A program made the position numbers and the translations under genes. 64,000 nucleotides of DNA from Nymphaea colorata. Its lineage: Eukaryota > Streptophyta > Magnoliopsida > Nymphaeales > Nymphaeaceae. Below the pieces are notes generated by a model, which was not told the origin of the DNA, made no database searches, and was given only the letters and a program-made list of their open reading frames with translations. Location of the stretch: NCBI RefSeq assembly GCF_008831285.2, contig NC_045146.1, forward strand, positions 8,258,972 to 8,322,971, in the 5' to 3' direction. This document shows, piece after piece, positions 24,479-35,680 of this stretch. The first letter of the stretch is position 1; each line of letters starts with the position of its first letter.

Positions 24479-26221
24479 TCAGACTGCATCAGGGTGCATT
24501 CTCTTCTTCCCATGGAGGGGAACACCGAACAGCTTCACATTTCTGTTGGGTTCTTCCTCTTCTAGTCTGCAAGAATCTGCACTGGTCAAAAAACTCGTCT
24601 TCCTCACGGTTTCTGCAAAAGAAGCTGGCGCGAACTCCGTTAATGGAGGGTAACTTGGTAAATTTGGAGGCGATGCTGGCTTCACATGATTCTGAATGAA
24701 GTAGATGATGTCATTGTAGAGTTTTCTCATGTGGGTCAACTCTGCCAGCAACAGAGAGTTGGTCTTCCTTAGCCTCTGGTTATCCTCTGTGAGAGATGAC
24801 AACAGGTCAGTGCTGTCTTTTGGAAACGATGGGGGTTCTCTTAGGGATGGCGAGGAGGAACCCCACCAGCCAACTTGACCATCTAAGATGGCTCTACACC
24901 ATGGGTGCGGCAATGAAGGCCTTGGATGTTGATGCTGCGTCGAAAGTTGAGTTGCTTTTCTTCTATGGATCTCACAGAGTAAATGCTTCTTTCCTTTCCT
25001 GAAGAATTCATTGGCAAACTCCCATCTGTCTGGAGCTATCTTCCTGAATCCCTACAAGGAGTGAAAAAAAAAGGTATTACGATCATTTCGCTTTTCGTGG
25101 GATGGTAGAAGACTGGGCCGTTAACCATGGAGGAAGTGCAAGATATCCAGTCAAACTCTTGAAGATTAGCTTTGCAAACCTTTTTTACTGGAGAAAGGAA
25201 AAAATGAACGCAGGCGTGTTATCAGCCGGGGTTTTGGATGAAAGAAATGGAGGAAAGGTACTTGAAATGGACTGGTGTAATTGATTCTAACCCCTTTTTC
25301 GCTGCGTGATTTTATTGCAGCAGCTTTATACCGATTCCATCACGCAGTTGCATCAACACCTATTTGTTCTATCGACACTCTTTTTCTCCAGAAATTTTGA
25401 AAATGAAAAGGAACGTAAATAAATACTTCAGAAGAACTAAATGCTTGGTTGAATCTTTAAAAAGAACCAAAGACTTTAAATGGAAACCTTCCACTTTTAA
25501 GATGACAGACAGGAAAGATCGATCATGAGAGATTGAAAAGAACAGAAATTGAACATGTCATAAACTAAAGGACTTTGTATATTCTCATAAAACTAGAAAA
25601 GCTTTGACTTTTGAATTCAGTAGTTGAAGAATTGTTGAGCAACTTTGTTTTAAAATCAAAAAGAACAAACAATACTATGTGAAAGGAAAACTTTACTTTT
25701 GTCAAACTAGACTATGCTAGTCATTTGAAATCAATATGACTAAAATTTCCACTTTTCAGTAGTTTTACAGAAACTCAATCTTTAGTTATTACACCTAGCT
25801 AAGATAATATTTGCTAGCAAGGAAGAAAAGAAAGCACCCTTTCAAGAGCTAGCTGTCATGCGCAATTCAGATTTTCTTTGCAAAATCTATATATTGAGAG
25901 ACAGAGGCAGGAAAAATGCAGAAGAGGGGGTCGCATTATCAAACTTTTGCTTACATAGGTGTTCAGCTGCCTAACGAAGCTGGAAAAATTGTTGTGCTTG
26001 AAGTAATTGGGGAGCAAGTCTCTTGCAAACTCTGGTGGCCTCCAAACGACAAAAGTTGATTCATCCTCACCCCATGACACAATGTCGTCTGTGGACGGGT
26101 CGTCGACCAGCTGATAGGTCTTTATTAAGAAGGGTGCTGGAACAGGTTGGCCTGACTCCATTGGCGCCAGCATCCCCTCACAGTTGCTCACCAGAACAGC
26201 CATGGATGAGTCACAACACAT
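24479..26221 (-). CDS. HSFB4: class B heat-shock transcription factor (HsfB4 type)
   Basis: Two exons join in phase: 26221-25955 (89 codons) and 25051-24479 (190 codons plus TGA), giving 279 residues. The donor GTAAGC at 25954 and acceptor TAG at 25052 bound a 903 bp intron, which splits the DNA-binding domain between NTY and GFRKI as in plant HSFs. The DNA-binding domain spans about residues 27-121 ([65 protein letters not shown]). The HR-A/B oligomerisation region is about 172-213, compact and without the insert of classes A and C, and ends [14 protein letters not shown] as B4 proteins do. KLFGV at 262-266 is the class B repressor motif, and GKKR follows as a possible nuclear signal. No AHA activation motif is present. 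It is expected to bind heat-shock elements in the nucleus as a repressor or co-regulator. Arabidopsis HSFB4 affects root stem-cell divisions. The protein is shorter than that ~350-residue homologue, mainly in the linkers. An ATG six codons downstream ([10 protein letters not shown]) is an equally likely start. Confidence 0.93.
25052..25954 (-). other. intron of the HsfB4-type gene
   Basis: GT-AG borders restore the frame exactly between residues 89 and 90. Readthrough of exon 1 into this intron would add 32 unrelated residues before a stop, so a retained-intron transcript would encode a truncated DNA-binding domain. The intron is AT-rich with no internal gene. Confidence 0.9.
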
Positions 26222-26269
26222 GCACCTCCCGACCTCCGCTTTTCTTTTAACCAGCCATATGAAATACCT

Positions 26270-26272
<3 letters not shown>

Positions 26273-26332
<60 letters not shown>
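26273..26332. repeat. (CT)30 tract in the HSF 5' leader or promoter
   Basis: A perfect 60-base CT run (GA on the coding strand) lies 51 bases upstream of the HSF ATG and is followed by a GT run. GA/CT tracts near plant start sites can bind BPC-type GAGA factors and are strongly length-variable. Whether it is transcribed cannot be decided here. Confidence 0.95.
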
Positions 26333-26342
<10 letters not shown>

Positions 26343-26435
26343 CTCCCCCGGATGGCTGTTATTAAAGGGTTGGATTGTTGAAGGCATGTGTTTGCTAAAC
26401 TTGATTGCTGGGTCCAGGATATGAAAAGAAGAGCT

Positions 26436-26443
26436 TTCCAGAA
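26436..26443. promoter_or_regulatory. possible heat-shock element
   Basis: TTCCAGAA is a two-unit inverted nTTCnnGAAn arrangement about 215 bases upstream of the HSF ATG. The next unit would be ATT instead of TTC, so the site is minimal. Such pairs occur often by chance. Confidence 0.25.
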
Positions 26444-29400
26444 GAATTACAGGGATGCCATCAATTCCACTGTATCGAGAACGTGTGATGCAGTGCTGGT
26501 CATGGTGGTAGAAGGCGTCAAGTTGCACCACAAAGCACCTTGACGCATCACCGAGAGGCAGTGCTATCCAGGCACTGTTTTGGGCTGTCATTTGTTGCAG
26601 GAACTACAGAGAACTCTGCCATTTGCATCACATGCACAACTTGGAAGCCGATAAAATGGGGATCTCTATTTCCTGTCTTAGCCTCAGTCATGTCAATAGT
26701 TTTCAATTACCGGATATATACTGTTCCTATTATGCTGGAAGGATGCAGCACGATATTCTGGAAAACATATCTTATGATGCCGATAAACAACCGAACAAGA
26801 ATTGCCTGTTCAAATTTTGAATGTCACAGTGATTATTTCTCCTAATTAGAAACCTTCAACTTTAAGCAAATAGACTTCTTTTTCTCCTGTTTTCATACAG
26901 CCTCTAGAAAAAATAACCAAAGTCAATTTCTTATAAAAAGTTTGAAGTAAAATATTTCAAATTAAAGTTCATTGGTTGTTTCCATTGGATATATATACAA
27001 CCGTTCAATTTTTTAAATTTATGTTACAAAATGAGCATTGTAATTGGTTATATTTTTCCATCTCATGATGCCACCCAAACTCAGAATTTTTACTGGGTTT
27101 TTGGTTGATCTCTTTAATGTACCAATGATCTAAAAATCGTTGCTGATGATGCCAGCCATGTCTGATCAGAGCCTTGGAAAAGAAAGACGATTGCAGGGCA
27201 GAGTCCAGACTGATGCTTATATATGTACACATTATGTGAGCCCATAATGGCTACCACAGATCTAGAAACCCCTCATGGCCCACATTTATTGCTTTCGTGA
27301 GGGCCAACCATCTTCCAATGCACATAAATATGGTCGCTTCCACAGTGTTGGATCTCCCACTTTTGGAATTAAGGCCCCAATTCTAGAGGCTCATGGAATA
27401 TGCATGACGAGGGAGAAGGAAGAAGGGGCAATTATGGAAACATGGTTCCTGGGCATGTTGGTCATTTTTGGAAGACGTGGGTTAGTTTCATGTGAAGCCA
27501 AACCAATTATATATGGGGATGCTTCAATATGGGTCCCACTTTTCATGTTAAAAAAAAAGGAATAATAATAATAATAACAAGCTGGTCTTTCTTGGGGATC
27601 AGATTTCAATGCGCACCCGTGAATGGTGAAAGTAGAAGAAGGGGGAATAATTTACTTCGTTTACTGTTACCATGCTGTATCTGTGAAGGCATCATTTTTT
27701 CGAAGTTGTATATTTGGTGTTGGGCTACGTGATGATATTTAAAGCTGTGATTTTCATTTGCAAACGAATGGGAAATGCCATGAAAACCGAGAACAGACAG
27801 ACATACCTTCTTTTATCTTTCCTTTTCCTTCTCGCACCCTCTGGTGCAGGATTCCGTTGTTTGTGTTATGTTACTGTGGTAATGTTAATTAACTACGTAC
27901 AATATGCATATTGGTCATTTTGGTTGACGTAGGGTTTATCTGAAGCCAAATCTAGAAAGGGTCTCGGCTTTCGAAGATAAAAGAATCTGGCAGCTTCTCG
28001 GTTACCCTGCGTACTAACCTATTCTTATTGTTATTATAATCATTATGATTATTAAGTTTAGGCATGAGCAGGGATTCGGCCAGTAGTCAGAACAAGAGCC
28101 AGAACCGATCTGGGGATGAGGTAGGTTACAAGGACGAATCTACGAGGTGTGTAACTGCATACACTTTTGGTTGGTCAAAATTGGTTAAAGGGCCAAAGAA
28201 GTTCAAAACATGAGTTCAGCCTTTATGCCCATCGAAGAAATGAAACAATATATAACTGTTTGATGAATAGGTTAGATTCATATAATATTTTTTAAAATAT
28301 TCCATAAATCTGCTCCAATTTTGAGTCATATTCGTGAAACAGTTACATATTGTTTCATTTGTCGAATAGACCTTTTAAGTCCTGCAAGTTTGAGCTGGGA
28401 CCGGCCAAACCTGAGTTGAGTCCTATATTGTTTGGCTCATCTCAAACTCTGACCAAGCTTCATCAGATGGCTCGAACAGTTTCAAGGAACATCTAACTCC
28501 ACCCAGCTAGTTAGGCTCACGTCAAGTCATGAGATGAGTCTACTTCTAAGATCAAGTTTAGCCATGAGTCTTATAGATGTGTGAAATAAATAAGGTCACC
28601 CATGGGATCTGAAATTGATTCCAAAGTCACATGAAAGCTTTGTTCTTTCAAGCATGCAAAAGAAACTGTAATATCTCTTCATAACTACCTGTGCCTAATC
28701 CAGCTTTCTATAACCGTACCTCATTCCAATTACTTGCTTTAATAAAACTACCGGATCCAACTCAGTTCATTTAACAAATAAGTGGAAAAGTCAATTCCTT
28801 TGGGTTGTATTTGATTGCAGATTAGGCTCTCTCATTTTCTATATTAAATCAAACGCATTTCTCAATGCCAAAAGGTAAAATAAGCATTTCAAATACTGAT
28901 CAGATTCTTAGTTTGATAATTGATGGACTTTACAATGGATAATTTGCCACATCAGCAAAAACATGTCACATCAAAACCACATCAGTTCCACAAATTTCAA
29001 ATCCGAAGTAATCAAATTTCTCCTTGCTCAAGTGGAATATGCCAGTAAAAAAAATAAAAATCTAGAAAATACACTTTTAAATGTTTTATGTTACACATTT
29101 TTGAGTTGAACATGGTAACACACTCACACACACACACACAGCACCATGATGTGTGGTGGTTCGGCAAAAATAGGCCTACCTTCTCAACTATCGACTTAGG
29201 TAAGGGCGTAAGGGAGTTTCTTTTATTTAAATAGGAGGTCACATGGAAGCCCACATTCTATGGATCTAAATTTGTTTTGTTACATGGTTTCTGATATGAG
29301 ATTTGCTAAAATATCTCCTTGACATATCATGTGGGTGGGTGGGATCCCTTTCCTTATATTTCTGATTTCTCGTCTTGATCAACTTCATATTAGTAGGGTG

Positions 29401-29470
29401 GCTAATCCTTATTGCCAACAACTCTAAAACCAGTCCCTCCAAATTGAGTTTAGATTTTAAATAAGAGAAC
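26444..29470. other. intergenic upstream of HSF
   Basis: No gene is supported. A short direct repeat ('ttggtcatttttgg...gaagccaaa') occurs at about 27459-27506 and 27911-27950. A foldback lies at 28231-28366. The remainder is AT-rich and shows nothing I can name. Confidence 0.45.
28231..28366. repeat. 136 bp imperfect foldback (hairpin)
   Basis: 'aaatgaaacaatatataact' at 28238-28257 pairs with 'agttacatattgtttcattt' at 28341-28360. Pairing extends a few bases on each side with about one indel. The loop is about 75 bases and contains a second palindrome, 'aatattttttaaaatatt'. This could be a small MITE or a hairpin RNA source. Confidence 0.65.
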
Positions 29471-29600
29471 TCTAGTCCAATTATCGCGTGGAGAAGATAT
29501 CGCCAATTTGATGTTTGGTTTCAACATTTTCTTCCTTCAGTTGCTCAATGACACATTCTCTGACGAACTGATAATCTACCTTGATAAGTTTGGTTCTTCC
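29270..29600 (-). pseudogene. copia RNase H tail fragment with possible LTR
   Basis: Minus-strand bases 29600-29481 translate without interruption to about 39 residues and a stop. They read GRTKLIKVDYQFVREC and later KHQIGDIFSTR, the copia RNase H terminus normally written as a 'RTKHIEVDYHFVRE...DIFTK' pattern. A purine-rich 'GGAGGGACTGG' follows, then 'TGTTGGCAATAAGG', which may open a 3' LTR that runs on toward lower coordinates. Everything upstream of this tail is missing, cut off near a CACTA-like end at about 29661. Confidence 0.6.
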
Positions 29601-29660
29601 TTTCCTTCATCTCCCCATGACATGCTTGTTAAGAAGCTAAACTGATGCAATCAGGAACCA

Positions 29661-29685
29661 CTACAACAAATTCAGTGACTTATGA
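29661..29685 (+). mobile_element. CACTA-like terminus
   Basis: CACTACAACAAATTCAGTGA matches the style of plant CACTA terminal inverted repeats. It begins right where the copia fragment to its left ends. No matching inverted end or transposase was found to the right, so the extent of the element is unknown. Confidence 0.45.
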
Positions 29686-29699
29686 TGTTGTTCTCCATC

Positions 29700-32600
29700 T
29701 TCTGTTGATGGGTAAGAAAAATCAATGTCTCTATTACTTATTAAAGAACAACATTGGTAAAAGAACTTCACATTGGTGATTCAAGAAGCATTGAAATAGA
29801 GCACTGATCACAAGTTCCTAGCATCAAGGGCCTTAGATGTGTCCTTCAACAATGAGCTTGGCATTGGAACTCCAAATGATGCATTAATTGGTCATCAGGA
29901 AGCTTAAACCCTATTTCATATGCAATTTGGGAATGATGTCATGCCCTAATCGATTAGCTGATGGTGTTTTTCTATTTTGTCTAATGATTTATCATTTATG
30001 TGGGCTTTTTGGTGTTGCAAATGCATTAGCTGAGGACATGTTTGAAATATTACTTGCACGTTGTTTCGATTTAATGAAAGTTTATGTGTTTGAAATCCCC
30101 TTATCCTTTTATCCACGCAAACCGCTTGTTCAGTGTTTTTTCCCATAATAGCTTTATGTTTCAACAAGTAGCATAAATATAGCGTGTAACTATTTGTTGG
30201 TTTCTAAATGGGGCTCTAGAATCTATTGGATTGAATTTTGTGGGTGACAATCAAATTGGCATAGGAATGGAGGCATGAATATGCTTGTAAGCTAGCAAGA
30301 GGTTGTAAATTCAATGTAGCTAGCATCTAAATTCAATGCATATGCATCTGGTTTGTAATACTTGTTAGGCTGCAAATAGACTAGGGTCTAAAATACTACA
30401 TAAGACTCATGTTGCTTATGGTTTTAATTCATAAAAAAGAGAGCCCTACATTTGTGTACAATAATAATCCAAGCAATCTCCGCACTTTATAACTCTATTG
30501 GAGCCCAAGATTTCTTTAATTTATTGATTGATAATTGCTTTATATAGGCATAGTTGTTATGTGTGGTTTAAATGGGTATGATGTTAGCATCCCTACTGCT
30601 GGTGTAGTATCCATCTTAGGAAGACTACATGAAATAACCAAAGTTTTTATCTTTTTCCTATTGTATTGCTTCCATTCTCATATAATTATGATATCTAGTC
30701 CTCTGTACTACCAAGGCACATCTATCAATCCACATATGTGTCACATTATGATAATTGTTTTCTACTATTATATGTGATTGGATGATGCAAACAAGAAAAA
30801 GCCAAAACTTGTAGCTAAAATTGCGAGGAAACTGGCTCTTTTCATTAGGTTATTTAAGTCCCAAGATCTAAAGCACCAAAATCATGGAATGATACCTTCA
30901 AGTTATCTAAAGGTGTTTTTCTACTTATGAATTTTTTATGTCATTGCAATATCAAATTTTTGTTTATTTTCAATTTTTAGGGATTTTTTTAATTTTTTTT
31001 ATGATTCATGGGCTTTTCCTCTTTATCATATTACTATGGGCTTCCATCTTGCAGCATATGCTCTAGAGCTTGATGAAAATGACTAACAAATGTGACATGA
31101 CACGATTCCTTCATTAACCTTAGGGATGAGATTAATGAACTTAAGACAGCTTCTTTTCTCTACATCTTTACTTTATATATATGTTGTATTTGTCATTTGC
31201 TATAATTTTATTTTTTTGTGCATTTATAGGTTTTCATAGAGTTGGACTTCTTGGTTGTGATGTATAATTGTTTAAAGTGCAATAACCTTCAGAACTATAG
31301 AAGTCGATCAGTTGATACATGGGATCATACAAAATCATAAATGTCATGCATAGCACCAAAATCAACAAAGACAACATAAACCTAGGCTATGCATAAGTAA
31401 ATTGATGTATTGTAATACCAAGTTGTATGATCAATTGTTTAGATTATCATGTGTGATATGGGAGCCATGTAACATGCCTTGTTAGTAGGATAAATCTTCA
31501 TAGATTTTTGTGTCTGTCTAACTTATGTATTTTGTCCAAACTTTTCATAGCTTGATCAAACTCTTTGTCCATGGAACTTATGCATGCCATCAAACATTTA
31601 AAGCTATAGGTAGTGAAGAATAACTTTTTTTACATAGACCACCTTAATTGTTTCCTACATCAATCCATAGTTTATTGTATAGGATTTTCCCTAATTCAAA
31701 CTAACATTCACACACATATAAATGTGTAATTTTCCCATTGGATTATACAAGAATTAATATAACTGCCTATTTTCAAATGTTGTTGAATCATTTTAAGATT
31801 CTCTGCATTAGAATCTCTTGGACTTTCAATCGCCCCTTCACCTTATCTCACTCTAGCCAAACATTTTTGCTTTCCTTTTTTGTTTCAACAAATAGGTCAT
31901 AACACGTAGTCAGATGATCTTATAATATTTGCTCATAATGATTTATTTGCGAGAAATGTGATGCACAATGAAGCTATGAGTGTGTCGAGTTTAAGCAATT
32001 TGAAAACATTTCATTAACGTAAAGTGTGCGCAGTTAAGATATTAGCATGTTTTTCATCTTTTGTTGAGTTAGATATATTTCATGTTTGTGCTTTTTTGCT
32101 AGCTTTTGTAAAGATATTTTTTATCTCATTGATCCATATTGTAGAAGTCATGGAGAATTTGACAGGTTTTAAGCACATATATAGCTTAATTTACCATAAG
32201 TGCATTGGAAATGGTCTTTATTTGGCCACAGTTTTTCAAGACTTTTGGTAGGGTTTTTTGGAATTTAGTGACAAAGAAAAAAAAAACCTATCAAACAATA
32301 CTCTACCGTCAATAGATTTCTATATATATATCATTTCTTTTTCTTTGTTTTTTGTAGTCATAAAGTACTATTTACCATGTGTAAGCAAAGGAGAGAAAAG
32401 TGGAAATGGTTATGGGAATCGGATTGCTTAAGTGGCAAAATATTCAAATATCATGATTTATTCATTTGTTTTTCAAATAATAAGTACTTAGACCTAAATA
32501 TGTTATTTTCACTTCTTTTTTCATGTGGAGTAAACATGACTAAGAAAACTTTAGTTCCATTTTTGTGATACTTAAAAACTTTTTCAAACATGAAACCCCT

Positions 32601-33587
32601 TGGTTTTCTTAAATGACTTCATATATGTTTTTCAAATTTAATATAAATTCATTTGGTACCATTTACCCATTTACTTTTTTTTGTTATGATATTTCTCAAC
32701 CTTGTTTGCAAGTGTAGGTTGTTGCTTAATCAGTATGAAATTTTCTTTTTCTCATTAGTTTTGTTATGAACGCTTTGGCCCTTTGTCTCCCAAGCGGAGA
32801 GAATTCAAAAGAAAGCTGTACTCAGTGACCTTGAGAATTGCTGAAGTTCAGCTCTTATTGGATAAGTAGCTAAATGTGAAGATAAATAAAAGTCTTCATG
32901 CAATGAACTATTTCTCTTTCCTAGGTTTTTGCATTGATCAATAATATTCTTCAATGTTGCATATATTGGAAGAGGAATTTGTCTGTGAATCATGGTTGGT
33001 GAACTTTTATCGTGTAGTTTATAAGGTAACAAATGTTTTCTATAGCTTTAAGTTGCTTTTGTTTTAGCAAGACCAGAAGTTTGATAGATTACAGGGCATA
33101 TTTCTCTAAAATTTTTGCTCATACCTGCATTGGAAATTGTAATGAAATGTCACTCTAGGCTACCTCTTCAGGATGATTGTGTTTAACTTGCATCAAGCAT
33201 TTATGTTTTAAATTATGTAAGCCACTATGTTTTTCCTCTACCTTCTTGACCGTCAATACTAATGCAACACCTTGACTTTATGCAATTCCATCCTAGTAAT
33301 ATTTATGACAGTTGTTTCATTATTTAAGGTTTCTTAAAATTCTTTTTCTTCTTTATTTTTCTACTCTTAGTCTTTATTTATTATTGAACCTAGCTGGTCT
33401 ATTTCTTCAAATGAAAAACTAATTGTTGTGATTCTTACAACTCATCCCTATCAATGTATGACTGATATGGTATAGTAGAATGCCATATCCTTTTGAGTTG
33501 TATCTTTTGAAGTCTATTGTTCCACTGGTCTTATATCTTTCTTCCTCCTTATTTCAATCTGTGTCACATGGGTGCATTTTCATTGAT
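29700..33587. other. AT-rich intergenic or intronic stretch
   Basis: No complete gene is visible. The only coding-like piece is at about 32757-32867. The rest is T-rich with short ORFs of no recognisable family. It could be an intron of a gene with diverged exons or the interior of a CACTA-like element starting at 29661. Confidence 0.35.
32757..32867 (+). pseudogene. possible orphan exon
   Basis: After a pyrimidine-rich 'ttctttttctcattag' acceptor-like sequence, one frame reads CYERFGPLSPKRREFKRKLY, then about 15 residues ending QLLLDK and a TAG. The amino-acid composition (charged, mixed) is unlike that of surrounding T-rich frames. I do not recognise the protein. It could equally be a transposon-captured gene fragment or chance. 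Confidence 0.2.
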
Positions 33588-34440
33588 CTCGCACCCGCAC
33601 CGACACGATGCGGGTGCGGGTTCGGGTGCGCTCTAGGTGCGCACCCAATCAGCACCCGATAAGGAGCCCGCACCCAAACCGCACCTGGGGGAGAAAGGGA
33701 CGATTTGAGGGAAAGGGAGAGGGAGAGCAAAGGAGGAAGAGAGGTGAGGACGGGAGGAAAGGGGGAAACGGATGGGAGAGGGAGGAAGAGAGGTGAGGAC
33801 AGGAGGAAATGGGGAAACGGATGGGAGAGGGAGGAAGGGAGGTGAGGACGGGAGGAAAGGGGGAAACGGATGGGAGAGGGATGAAGGGAGGTGACGATGG
33901 GAGGAAAGGGGGAAACAGATGGGAGAGGGAGGAAGAGAGGTGAGGACGGGAGGAAGACCTAGCGCCGCCATGCTGCACCGCCGCCGCCACCATTGCTCCT
34001 TCCTCTTCTTCTCTTTGTCGATGCTCACTTGTGGAATGTGAGATTGAGAGGGCAAGGAAGAGGGAGATAGAGATTAGAGAGGAAGACGAGGAAGAGGAAC
34101 CGGTCGGGCGAGTGATATAGTTCGGGTCTGGATTTGGATTTTGATCTAATTTAACTTATCCAAAACCAAAACTGTTATAAGAATAACCCTCCTTACTGAA
34201 CGCTTCGCCCCCTTCCTCCGACCCGGAACCTAACCTCCTTATTAAGAAAGAAATGAATGGGGAAAATTGTAATTTTGATTTTGATATTTAATAATTTTAC
34301 GGTTTAGAGATAATTTTGTCATATATATTATTATTATATATTAATAATTATAATAATAAATAGTCTTCCCGCACCGCCGCACCTAAATTTTTTAAGATGT
34401 GCCGTGCCGCACCGGCACCCGCACCCCGCACTCCGGTGAC
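33588..34440. mobile_element. GC-rich insertion with CACCCGCACC-type ends
   Basis: The block opens with repeated 'gcacccgcacc'/'gcgggtgcggg' words (33593-33670). It closes with 'ccgcaccggcacccgcaccc' (about 34408-34427) at the far side of an AT-rich stretch. The similar ends, sharp change in composition and an internal minisatellite suggest an inserted non-autonomous element. No transposase is present and the family is unknown. Confidence 0.4.
33722..33957. repeat. 49 bp purine-rich minisatellite
   Basis: The word 'ggtgaggac' (one variant 'ggtgacgat') occurs at 33743, 33792, 33841, 33890 and 33939, exactly 49 bases apart each time. Between them each unit reads through 'gggaggaaa', 'ggggaaac' and 'gatgggagag'. 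Four full periods plus flanking partial units are present with few differences. Because 49 is not a multiple of three and the unit lacks stops on the minus strand, long Pro/Ser-rich minus-strand ORFs arise as an artefact. Confidence 0.92.
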
Positions 34441-35157
34441 TTAGATTTCAATCACGTCAATAAACACCTACCTTTTTTTATGGTCATTTGGCTCAAAATC
34501 ACTTTAAAACAATTTTGAAATTACTTCCAATATGAATACATGAAACTATAAGGTATAAACTGATTTCTTTTAATGCTGATCTGTCACACCATACTGATAT
34601 ACACAAGCCAAAAAAAGTTACTAGTATAAACCTTTCTAATGGTGATATCAAATTCACTGCTCTAGCTAGTTACAAAGTGACAACAATAGAAATCTTTCTG
34701 CAGCAAACTATTTTCACTAATAAATATCTATACGGGTGACTATATTAGTGATTTTTCATTGATAAAGGCCTCCTACAATGAGTAATACCTGATACACACA
34801 CATACAAACACACACACACATACACATATTTACACATATACATGCACACATTTTGGTCTATCACAAACATATTCTCTATCTCCTATAAATAAATGCAAAA
34901 AGGACAATAAAAAAATATATCAAAATTACTTTACATTAAAGGGAGTTACAAGTAGGAACAAATTTTACCATCATCCTAAATTGCTACAATGAAAACCTTG
35001 AAAGGAAGGAAATCATATTCCTAAATAATGCAAGAAGTGCAAAGACAAGCTGCAACAAAGGGGCATATCTATGAAGTAGACAGAAACTTCATTCACAAAT
35101 ACAAGTGCCATTCATCAATTATCTTCAAGTTCTCCAAATCTACGTGACAAGCAAGAA

Positions 35158-35325
35158 CAAGTGTCACTTGATGGAGTTATTGTGCACAATGGTTGTCCCT
35201 TTTCCATTTCTAACATAGCTAAAGTCCTAGTATATAGTAATGGTTTGAAAATTCACTTCCATAGTGTTCTTCATGTCCATGCTATAATAGAAAATATATT
35301 TTGCAGTTTTTTTACCTTGAGCTCA
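35158..35325 (+). pseudogene. copia protease/GAG-pre-integrase fragment
   Basis: The frame reads VIVHNGCPFSISNIAK, then KIHFHSVLHVHAIIENIF. This follows the copia pattern after the protease active site ('V.NG..I.I..IG', then 'L..VLHVP.I..NLLSV'). Neither the DTG/DSG site nor the integrase is recognisable in the surrounding bases, so only a scrap of an old element remains. Confidence 0.5.
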
Positions 35326-35609
35326 ATGCTTGTAGCCTCTGCATTAAGGAACTCAATGCTTGTAGCCTCCAAATCAAGGATCAGTAGATGATCTACCCTC
35401 CTCATGATCCTCTTGTAAATGAGCTCAACTGATGGCTGGATGATCATAGGAAGGCATCTTTGTTTACATCTATTTGAAGCAAACTTTTCATGTTAAAAGT
35501 GGGTTGTGTCACCATCAACTAAATGGTGATACTTTTCATCCTGTTAAGATGCTAGTTTGAGAAAAATAAAACAGTCACTTTGCACACTTAATAATATCAA
35601 ATGTTTATC

Positions 35610-35680
35610 CCTGAAGCGGTTGGTGCAACAGACATGCTAGGGGCTAGTAGGTAGTTGATCTCTGTTTCAAATTTTCAGGA
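35610..35680 (+). repeat. SINE-like tRNA-related fragment
   Basis: 'gcggttggtgcaacagacat' resembles a pol III A box region and 'gtttcaaattt' at 35663-35673 a degraded B box at tRNA spacing. The ten bases 'ttggtgcaac' recur at 42545-42554. Evidence is weak. Confidence 0.3.

Noticed and set aside
25856-25954. Extension of HSF exon 1 by 32 residues after NTY
   Set aside because: This is readthrough into the intron. The splice to GFRKI restores the DNA-binding domain exactly.
26247-26591. ORFs over the CT repeat upstream of the HSF (Arg-Glu or Ser-Leu runs)
   Set aside because: Low-complexity translation of a dinucleotide repeat; no conserved content.
29888-30148. 86-residue plus-strand ORF
   Set aside because: No family resemblance and T-rich composition; consistent with chance.
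33633-34055. Long minus-strand ORFs rich in Pro, Ser and Leu
   Set aside because: They are produced by the 49 bp stop-free minisatellite read in successive frames; there are two overlapping ones and no domain.
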